A stretch of 64,000 bases of DNA from Simmondsia chinensis (taxonomy: Eukaryota; Streptophyta; Magnoliopsida; Caryophyllales; Simmondsiaceae): the NCBI GenBank assembly GCA_018398585.1, contig JAGTTD010000013.1:5366492-5430491 (forward strand). Reading direction: 5' to 3'. Shown piece by piece: positions 55,840-64,000 of this stretch (position 1 is its first letter; the number at the start of each line of letters is the position of its first letter). A model generated the notes under the pieces. That model made no database searches and was not told the origin of the DNA. It worked only from the letters and a program-made list of their open reading frames with translations. The position numbers were made by a program, and so were the translations under genes.

Positions 55840-58800
55840 TGAAAGAATGAGAAACACACATAATGCTGTGGCCCTCTCGTATATTTACAGAACTTATAAT
55901 GGGCTTTACATCTTATACAAATCAGGCCAATTGGGCTCAGTTACATATAGTAATAACACCTATACAATATAGTCTAACATCCCCCTTCAACCGAAGCAGA
56001 AGGTAAATAAATGCGAAGGTTAGATCTAAATAGCAAAAAAAGAGTGCGCAGAAGATTTTTTGTGAAGATATCGGCAATTTGCTGTGAGGAAGGAATATGA
56101 AGTACTCGAACAAGACCAATTTTAGCACGCTCATGAACAAAATGGATGTCAATCTCGATATGTTTTGTGCGAATATGCTAGACGGGGTTGGTAGATATGT
56201 ACATGGAAGAAACATTATCACAATAAATCAAAGTAGAAGACTGAGCTCACTAAGGAGAGACCGAACCCAACAACATTCGGACATAGCGTTGGAGACCGCA
56301 CGATACTCGGCCTCGGCACTAGAACGAGAGACGGTGGGCTGTCGCTTAGAGGACCAGGAGATAATGTTGCCTTCGAGGAAAGCACAGAAACCAGAAGTAG
56401 AACGGCAAGTGTAGGACAACCAGCCCAATCAGCAACCGAATAAGCCACAAGTTGGTAACGTGTCGGGGAGATAGTAAAACCATGATCAATAGTGCCCTTG
56501 ATATAGCGAAGGATGGCTGTTTGCGATGATCGTGGAGCATGCATAAACAGACACACCTGCTGAGCTGCATAAGAGATGTCAGGACGAGTAAATGTGAGAT
56601 ATTGAAAGGCACCAACAATGGACTTGTATAAGATGGGATCAGTCATAAGTTCGCCGTCTTCTAAAGAAAGCTTGGACTTGGAATCTGTAAGTGTAGCAAC
56701 AGGGTTGCAGGAGAGCATGTCGGTCCGGTCTAAAAGATCATATGCATATTTAGATTGAGACAAGAATAACCCTGAAGAGAGGTGAGATATTGAGATGTCG
56801 AGAAAGTAATTAAGGCGCCCCAAGTCGGTCATATCAAACTCAGTGAAGAAAGCGAAGTAGATCATGAAGTACCGCATGAGAAGAGTAAACCAATAATATA
56901 GCCATATCATGTCCACGATGTAAGACAAATAAAGAAGAATCTGACTTACAGCTTCGAAAACCCAACTGTTGTAAAAAGGTAGCAAAACGAGTGTACCAGG
57001 CACGAGGTGCCTGCTTGAGACCGTAAATAGACTTATTAAGCTTACAGACATGATCAGGATACTGAGAGCTGATGAAACCCGGTAGTTGCTTCATATAGAC
57101 CTCTTTATTAAGTGTGCTATTAAGAAAAACATTTTTGACATCGAGCTGATGAATAGGCCAGTGTAGAGAAGTAGCAATAGTAAAAACAGTACGAACAGTT
57201 GCAAGTTTAACAACAGGACTGAAAGTTTCACCGTAGTCGTGCCATACCGCTGTGTAAATCCCCAAGCAACTAACCGAGCTTTATACCGTTCAACTTGACT
57301 TGTAGATGTTTGCTTAATACGAAAAACCCACTTGGAGCCAACAATGTTACCATGAGGGGGCGGAGGAACAAGATCCCATGTCTTATTAAGAATAAGAGCA
57401 TTAAATTCATCGAGCATAGCATGCTTCCAGTCCTCATCAGTAAGTGCCTACTTATAAGAAAAAGGTACCTCGGGCAAAGTACTATGAGCAATCATAAAAG
57501 GTTTGAGAAGAGGTTTTACAATACCAGTACGAGCACGAGTCACCATGGGATGAATAGAGGAAGTAGGGGGAGCCGAACCCGGTGCGGGCGGATGTGCAAC
57601 CACGTTTGGTGGTACAGTTGGAGGGGCTGCAGGTGCAGCCGGTGGTACAGGAGCCGCGGGGGGCGGTGCAGCAGCTGCGGTGGGTGGCGCGCAGGAGGCT
57701 GCGGCAGCGGTGGTTGGAGGCCCATGAACGGTGAAGACATGAGCGGAGGAGAAAAGACTTGATGAAGCAGAGTCATTGTATCTTGAGAGAAAGTGCCCAA
57801 TCGTGCAAATAGAAAATCTGCTTGATCAAAAACAACATGCCTCGAAATAATGACTTTATTAGTAGAAAGATCCAAACATTTATAACCTTTGTGATTCTAT
57901 GGGTAGCCCAAGAAAACACATAAGGTAGAGCGCGGAGCAAGCTTATGAGATGTGGTGGCACTCAGATTCGGATAGCAGGCACTACCAAAAACCCGAAGAT
58001 GATTGTAATTAACTTGCTTCTTGTACAAACATTGAAATGGGATCTTTTTCTTAATAGAAGTGGATGGTAGAAGGTTGATAATATGAGCTGCAACATAAAC
58101 TGCTTCAACCCAAAATTCCAAAGGCATGCATACTTGAAACAAGAGGGAACGCATTATGTTACCAATAGTACGATGCATGCGTTCAGCTTTCCCATTCTGT
58201 TGGGAGGTGTGAGGGCAGCAAATCCTACTGAGAATGCCCCTTTGCAGAAAAAGACTATTAAAGTCAAGGTTGATATATTCAGTGCCATTATCACATTGAA
58301 AATGTTTGATTTCCACACCAAATTGATTCAACACAAGATTACGAAACTGAACAAACAGGTCAAAAATCTCAGATTTGGCACGCATAGGATAAATCCACAC
58401 AAAATAAGAATAATCATTCAATAATAGCAAATAATACTTAAAAAAACTGAAACTGATAACAACTGATGTCCATACATTAGAATGAACAATATTGAAAGGA
58501 CGCGTAGTACTAGTGACACACTTTTGAAAAGGTAAACGACTATGCTTACCGAGTTGGCAAGCATAACACAAACTGGACTCAGACGAACTCGAACAAGAAA
58601 TAAATTTTTGTTTGACTATAGTGGACAAGACTGGCTCCTCGGGATGACCAAGTCGATGATACTAGAGAGATTGTGTGTTTTTGGAAGCAACTAGGGAAAC
58701 ATGTGGGGAGAATGCCATGGGCTGCCCGGGTTGACCAAGTCGACTGACTGTGTTTGGTTTGGGAACAGCGAAAAGAGGCCCCGAACTAGTACAACGAATA

Positions 58801-59917
58801 ATGAGGGACATTGTTTTAGCATTTTTAATGAAGAAACCACCCAAGTCAAATTCTAAAAGGCAACAATTATCTTTACAGAATTGACGAACGGAGACTAAAT
58901 TAGTGGAAAGATCAGGAACATAAAGGACATTATGCAAATGGAAGGGACCAACAGGTGTAAGAAGAGAACCAGATCCAATCCCAGCAATCGATAAACAAGC
59001 GCCATTACCAACTAATATTTTATCATAGCCATGATAAGGACGAAGAGACGTTAGCAAATTGGGGTTATTAGTCATATGAGATGATGCACCACTATCCATT
59101 ATCCAGGAAAAATCAGTCAAAGGAGTAGAATGAGCAGTAAGAGATTGAAAATTGGTTTGAGGAGACGCAAACCCTAAATAGAAATTAGAACCAGTGGCAT
59201 AAGTATTAATAGCATAATGAAAAAATGGTGGATATAACATATTCTCACCATAAACAGGAGCACTGAAGAAAGTAGGAACACCAAAGAAAGGTAGGTGAGG
59301 TTGGAAAGCAAAACCAATCATTGGTTTGAGCATAATCAACAGCAACCACCTCCGAGAAATTAAACAAGCAGTCACGGGCAAAAACAGAATCAATTAATTC
59401 TCCACCAGCCAAAATCTCTCTCCTGCGTTGAAATCTTAGATTCCTCCACTCCACCTAGGGTTTCAACTTTCAAATTCAAATCCTCTTCACTGTCTTCAAC
59501 CAAAATGAATCAAAACGATATTCAAAAATTCAATCTTTAGACGATTACTTCGAGATCTTACTCAAACAAAGGCTAAAAGCAATTGCTACTTTTAAGAAAA
59601 GAAAAGAAAAGAAAAGAAGGCTGTTTGGGGAAGGCCAGGGTTAGCTGGGTTGGGGTGTTGGCGGCGGCGGCGCACTAGGGTTTGTCAATATTAGGGTTTT
59701 GAATATTTTGAGGAGGGAAGAGAGGGAGGCTAGGGTTTGCCTAATTTATGAGAGAGCCAGGGTTAGCTCTAATACCATAAAAGAATAAAAAGCACACATA
59801 ATACTGTGGCCCTCTCGTGTATTTATAGAACTTATAATGGGCTTTACATCATATACAAAGTAGGCCAATTGAGCTCAGTTACATATAGTAATAACACCTA
59901 TATAATATAGTCTAATA
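55840..59917 (-). mobile_element. Ty1/copia retrotransposon, 4.1 kb, with short (about 140 bp) LTRs
   Basis: LTRs: 55840-55979 and about 59778-59917, sharing GGCCCTCTCGTRTATTT, CTTATAATGGGCTTTACATC and GCTCAGTTACATATAG. On the minus strand the PBS TGGTATTAGAGC (59766-59777) follows the 5' LTR, one transition from the tRNA-Met sequence. Flanking ATACA and ATGCA are a plausible 5-bp duplication with one change. Most of gag is missing. Both LTRs have several differences, so it is older than the Ty3 element. Confidence 0.88.
56218..59454 (-). pseudogene. Copia polyprotein remnant (protease, integrase, RT, RNase H)
   Basis: Minus-strand order: protease WIMDSGASSHMT near 59095; GAG-pre-integrase LYVPDLSTNLVSVRQFCKD near 58930; integrase 58628-57897 (CYACQLGKHSRLPF, CDNGTEYINLDF, SQQNGKAERMHRT); RT 57417-56840 (SKWVFRIKQ, QLDVKNVFLN, YGLKQAPRAWY); RNase H about 56620-56218 (YIKGTIDHG, SSAEAEYRAVS). 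The order protease-integrase-RT defines copia. Frames break repeatedly and the YVDD box region near 56900 reads out of register, so it is inactive. The gag core is absent. Confidence 0.9.
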
Positions 59918-60675
59918 ATGCATGTTAAGAAATCAAAATCTTAAGCTAACAGACGAGGATACAAGAATGTTTTTACTACAATAGTTATACATTTTAGGGA
60001 GTAGAGAAAATACTTGAAATTTATGCTAGGTAAACATATTGCATTATCGACCCATGATTGGTCTATTATCGAGCTAATATTGAGCGATTAACAAGTCACT
60101 GACGAGCTATAAATGAGTTCTTAACAAGTCTTTAATAAACTAATAACAAACTTTAACTTGTTGATCATTCCCTATTTAAGCTCAACCCATTAAGTTTATC
60201 AAACTTGCTAAAACCCAACTTGTTTACTTATCAAGCCAAAAGATAGAGCACAAATAATCCCTTGTATTTATTTGAAATATGAATAATTATCGAACATTTG
60301 ATTGATTCAGCCCCTTAAGCTCAAGAGTACATGACACATAGAGTAAAAAAAACAAGGGTTAAAATAGAAGGATAATATCTTTGGCCTGCATATATGTAAC
60401 TTTTGTATTAGATAACACCCTTGTTTTCATTTCAACAATTAGAGATACAAAACGACCATCCTAAGGGTGTAATTCTCCAATATCGGACAATTCTTGTTTG
60501 AATTTAGATACAAAACTCGGGTGCAAGAAGGGTGACATGGGCATACCTGCAACGTTAGCTACTCCACACATAGTCAATTGGTTCTGGAGTGATAATATCT
60601 CTTAGTCTGTAGACGTCGAGGGACTGCAATAGAAATAAAACACACAGAACAATACAGGGAAGAACAGGAAAGAGA
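59918..60675. other. Gene-free spacer
   Basis: About 60040-60240 is a decayed GAGCTAATATTGAG/AACAAG repeat of the hAT-like type. About 60590-60640 has splice-acceptor-like text (TTTCTATTGCAG) that might belong to the remnant at 60676-61060. Confidence 0.4.
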
Positions 60676-61060
60676 ACTACAATAGCAATCAAGGCCTTTT
60701 ACCTCCCTTTGCCCGATGTCATGTAATTCATCGCCAAGCGATTAGCAAGCTCGGCTCTGTTGAGTCCTTGTTTTGCGAAGTTGTCCATTAGCTTTTCTTC
60801 TTCTATACGCAAATACAAGTTCGCAAACATTGTTGAAAGTGCTTTCATTTTGGTCATTATGAGTTGCGTCCACCGCGGACAACTCTTTTTAGCTCAAACT
60901 GGTACATCAACATGCATTTGCTGCAAAAATGAAAACCAAATTGTTCTAAATTTATAAGAACTGAAAACCAATTGTATGTAGCAAGAAGCTGCTCTAGGTT
61001 AAGGCCCTGTTCTTGCTCTTCCAGACTAACATTTTGTTTCTCCGTATGCCTTCTCTCCAA
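60676..61060 (-). pseudogene. Possible exon(s) of an unrecognised gene, probably broken
   Basis: Minus-strand text after an acceptor-like ATTTTTGCAG (about 60921) reads QMHVDVPV, a TGA, then a coherent charged helical stretch with MKALSTMFANLYLRIEEEK and GLNRAELANRLAMNYMTSG, ending at a good donor (GGGAG/GTAAAA, about 60677). A further frame upstream (61060-60980) reads HTEKQNVSLEEQEQGLNLEQ. I do not recognise the family. The composition looks coding rather than random, but the TGA and the lack of a start suggest a pseudogene or misjoined exons. Confidence 0.3.
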
Positions 61061-61195
61061 AAATGGCCCTAAATCACTTCAATCAACATGGAGTTCAGTA
61101 TGCCAAAATGGTAATCTCTGATATCATAGTCAGGACTCCATCCAATCAGTTTATAGAAAACAACAGTGCCAAAAAGGCTTCCAAAGCAGCATCGC

Positions 61196-61320
61196 CCCGC
61201 GGGGGGGGGGGGGGGGGGGGGGGGGGTTTTGGTTGTTTGAGATATACATAGCCTTACCCCTTCACAGTGCTACCCTAAATGGAGGTTGTGTCCGAAGACC
61301 CCATCCCTAAAAAGCAAAAA
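61196..61320 (-). mobile_element. Diverged RTE LINE tail with expanded homopolymer
   Basis: Minus strand: GGGGTCTTCGGACACAACC ... AGGGTAGCACTGTGAAGGGG ... AAGGCTATGTATATC, then a 26-base C-run (G-run 61201-61226) where other copies have a short C-tract (CCACCCCCCC). Confidence 0.7.
61201..61226. repeat. 26-base G homopolymer
   Basis: An uninterrupted G-run after CCCCGC. It is a likely slippage site and also a likely place for assembly error. Confidence 0.9.
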
Positions 61321-62130
61321 CGAAACAATAAAGCAACAATAGAGCAACAATGAAGTGTGCAAGCAATAGGCAACAGCCAATAAGTGCTAATAGCATGGCT
61401 TGTAGAATGTGATGTGAGTAAAAGAAAGGACGTTCCCATCAATCTATCTGTGCTACTGCTTTGTCACTTTAGATTACAAGAGTGGCTCCTCTAGTCTTTT
61501 CAAAACATAAGAAGCTTTATCATGTTTTTAGTTTTCTTGCACTACAGCTTCACGGATCTCTGCTCTCTAGCTTTTAACAAATGACCAAAAGCACCTCTTC
61601 ACTTTTCTACTTATAAAGTAAGATGGTAGGAATTTGACTGATTCAGACTGGTGTTTGAATAGATATTGCTAACTATCGTCTTGTGAGCCTAGGGTTTGTC
61701 CGAACAACACGACACTAATATATGTCCTTAGGTTAACTTATGACACTCAGAAAAAAACTATGGATACATGATACAACTTCTAGTTTAGGAGGTCCAACTC
61801 AACACGCGACACATTCTTATGTCTGTTACACGATACATGATATACGTCATTGCCATCTACAGAAAGCATTCTCTCTGTTAGTGTCTTTTATGTATTTTTT
61901 TTCTAACAAGACTACTAACTTTTCAACTGAAGAAAATACTTGATTAAGCTTTTTGGGTGTTTGGCCCATATGGAAAAGAATATTAAATAAAAGCATAATT
62001 TATTTTTGTGCTTTTAGTAAGAAGTATAAAAATAATGTTTGTCTTTAAAGCACAATTAAAAACTTTAAAGATAAAATACCCTCAATCTTTAATTTGGAGA
62101 AATTGATCCTAGAAAAAGTGCTTTTGTATT
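61321..62130. other. Gene-free spacer
   Basis: No gene or clear element is recognised. Confidence 0.4.
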
Positions 62131-62549
62131 GGAAAATTATCATTTAGGTACCCTGAGGTTTGACCATTTATCATGTAGGTACCATGATATTTCAAAATAT
62201 ACAATGGGGTATCTTAAGGTTTAAAAATTTTATCACTTAGTTATCCTAAAGTTTGATGATTTTATACCAAAAATTTTGATTTGACACATGATTTTAGAAA
62301 TATATAGATTCGTCAAATTTTTGCTTAAAACATTGATATAGCTCATATCTATTATTGTAATCATGCGTTTTAATTTGCATCTTTGTTATAAAATTGATCC
62401 GATTCTCACAAAAGTTTATCAAATTTCAACATAGGATACCTAAATGATAAAAATTTCAAACCTCAGGATACCTAATTGTATATATTGAAACGTCAAAGTA
62501 CCTAAGTAATAAATGGTCAAACCTTAGGGTATCTAAGTGATAATTTCCC
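62131..62549. mobile_element. MITE, about 419 bp, with long inverted ends
   Basis: The left arm GGAAAATTATCATTTAGGTACCCTGAGGTTTGACC pairs with the reverse complement of the right arm (62490-62549, GGTCAAACCTTAGGGTATCTAAGTGATAATTTCCC). Sub-terminal copies of GGTACC/GGATACC motifs repeat inside each arm. Non-coding; the superfamily is not assigned. Confidence 0.75.
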
Positions 62550-63645
62550 TTTTGAATAAAATAATGTTGAAAAAGCAATAATTTCGTAACATGACCAAAC
62601 CAAACAGACCAATAAATAATCTCTTTTTTATTTTTTGCTTCTATCACTTGTAGAAAGTTCAAACTTGATAGATCCAGTTATGGCATTATTTGTTTTTTTA
62701 TTTCTTTAATGTTATAAAATCATAGACAGATTATACTAAAAAAAAGAGAATAAAAATACAAACTCAAATATATTTAAAGGAAAATAGTAACTATTTTATT
62801 TTAGAACTCAAGAACCAGAGAGGTTTTTCTATATCTCAAATAATTCCTCATGCTTTTCAATTCTCCTCAACCCACACTTTCATTTTTTCTCACTTTCACT
62901 TTTGTTTTTGTACAATCCACTTTCATTGCACGCCTTATTTATACACCGGACAGGCGGTGACAATACGTAACCTGGAAGAATTTAAGGAGGTGGGCGATAT
63001 ACATGTATGTATATGTGTATATAAAGGTCTTTTACAAAATTTTTAATTTTCTAGGATATTTAATAATATCCGAACCCGGCTATAAAAATAATACCCGAAA
63101 AATATCCAATATTTACAACATTTAAATGTTATTGCTTCTTTTGTTTTTCTAAAGAGAACCAAAGCTACTTCACCAAAACTCAGCTGAACTTCATTTTTTT
63201 CCCCCCTCTTTTCTAAGTCAACAGAGAAGAGTGGCACCAGAGACTAAGTCAACTGTCAACCCACATTCCGAGGATGAAGGGACATCGTGGAACTAAATAA
63301 AGATCAATACACAAAGTAAAATCTTCATTACATAGCGGGTTTTGAGCTAGCAAACGGGTATTGAACCAAGCAAATGAGTACTGAAATTAATGAATGCATG
63401 GGTCATCATCAAAATTTCTGCAAACAAAATGCTTCAAAATTCTTGTATTCTGAGAAACCCAACCCAATTATTATGTAACGTCCATGACAATAGGAGTAGC
63501 AATCGAAGTTGTAATAAGGGGTCCTAGGATTATATATGGGAGTTGTTATTGTCAAGACAATTATGTAACTTATAATGAATAACAATCACAAAATTTCACT
63601 AAATTGCTCTAACAATGACACTCTTACCCTAGCAATTACATTATC
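62550..63645. other. MLO upstream region
   Basis: AT-rich, no second gene. Includes the 5' flank of the MLO gene. Confidence 0.5.
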
Positions 63646-63656
63646 CTATATATATT
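63646..63656 (+). promoter_or_regulatory. MLO TATA box
   Basis: CTATATATATT about 60 bases upstream of the ATG. It is followed by a (GA)n tract (63692-63711) in the presumed 5' UTR. Confidence 0.55.
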
Positions 63657-63691
63657 CAGCAAAGTGGATAAAGCAAAAATAGAGAAGACAG

Positions 63692-63711
63692 TAGAGAGAG
63701 AGAGAGAGAGA
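63692..63711 (+). repeat. (GA)n tract in the presumed MLO 5' UTR
   Basis: About ten GA units directly before the start codon context AAATGG. GA tracts in plant leaders can bind BPC factors; that is inference here. Confidence 0.8.
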
Positions 63712-63712
63712 A

Positions 63713-63834
63713 ATGGCAAGAGGAGAAAGGGAGCCAGCATTAGAGAGCACACCTACCTGGGTTATGTGAATTGTCATTTTTGTCATGATCTTCATCTCTT
63801 TACTTGTTGAAAAGCTACTTGGTTGCCTTGGCCA

Positions 63835-63874
<40 letters not shown>

Positions 63875-64000
63875 GTTTTTTCATCATCTCTTTCAACAAT
63901 TGATCTTACTGTAATAACACTGATTCGTATGTGGTAACTGCAGAGATTAAAGAAGAAGGAACGGAAGTCTCTTTACAAGGCCTTGAAAAGAATCAAAGCA
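63713..64000 (+). pseudogene. MLO: MLO-family gene, 5' end, with in-frame TGA at codon 19
   Basis: The N-terminal start of a seven-transmembrane MLO protein (plasma membrane; calmodulin-binding, and in some members the powdery-mildew susceptibility factor). Exon 1 (63713-63835) reads MARGEREPALESTPTWVM, a TGA stop at 63767-63769, then the first membrane segment IVIFVMIFISLLVEKLLGCLGQ-like. Exon 2 starts at 63944 after an AG acceptor and reads RLKKKERKSLYKALKRIKA, which fits MLO; it runs off the window. Phase is kept only with a GC donor (CAG/GCATCT at 63836), so the intron is GC-AG. The TGA makes this a pseudogene or a null allele, unless it is a sequence error. (TC)n lies in the intron. Confidence 0.85.
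63838..63869 (+). repeat. (TC)n tract at the start of MLO intron 1
   Basis: About 14 TC units immediately after the proposed GC splice donor. Confidence 0.9.

Noticed and set aside
57295..57762. 155-codon plus-strand Arg/Gly-rich ORF
   Set aside because: Antisense shadow of the copia polyprotein.
1..64000. CRISPR arrays, bacterial operons, phage
   Set aside because: No direct-repeat/spacer arrays or prokaryotic gene organisation; the window is plant nuclear DNA.

Overview
The window is plant nuclear DNA, almost certainly from a eudicot. It is AT-rich, its genes are intron-rich with GT-AG splice sites, and it holds typical angiosperm families (FBT1, CDC73, a GPI-anchored lipid-transfer protein, MLO). 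It is densely filled with plant retroelements carrying tRNA-Met primer-binding sites, hAT elements and MITEs. All calls were made by reading; no searches were run.

Host genes: (1) 8948-20345, minus strand, a ten-exon chloroplast folate-biopterin transporter (FBT1 type), whose 5.6-kb first intron holds a Ty3 element, a LINE tail and nested MITEs; (2) 32567-33115, plus, a GNAT acetyltransferase; (3) 42225-44049, plus, CDC73/parafibromin of the Paf1 complex; (4) 47343-49525, minus, an LTPG, tail-to-tail with CDC73; (5) 63713 to the window edge, plus, the 5' end of an MLO gene with an in-frame TGA at codon 19. A weak coding remnant lies at about 60676-61060. From memory, FBT1 with GNAT and CDC73 with LTPG are each neighbours in Arabidopsis, so the region looks like two conserved gene pairs swollen by transposons.

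Repeats: the most striking is a set of about 250-bp SINE-like copies (2700, 4621, 7074, 21539, 22106/28128, 31769, 50589). Their heads are 5S rRNA sequence with the internal Pol III promoter. Their 3' halves match the 3' end of an RTE-clade LINE that is also present here (26931-27860, with many 5'-truncated tails), and both end in (TTG)n. Target-site duplications prove mobility for most copies. This is a self-consistent LINE/SINE parasitic pair with a 5S-derived head, in at least two head subfamilies. One SINE was split by a 6-kb hAT element, which was itself hit by the RTE LINE and by a poly(A)-tailed copia LTR-leader copy.

Other elements: a young, pol-deleted Ty3 chromovirus-like element (15221-18390); a 4.1-kb copia element with short LTRs (55840-59917); solo LTRs (11239-11544, 53932-54482); L1 fragments (36240-38082, 40813-42140, about 54975-55790); hAT MITEs (52529-52732, 52839-53407); and several MITE families. 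The remaining sequence is AT-rich decayed DNA without recognisable genes.
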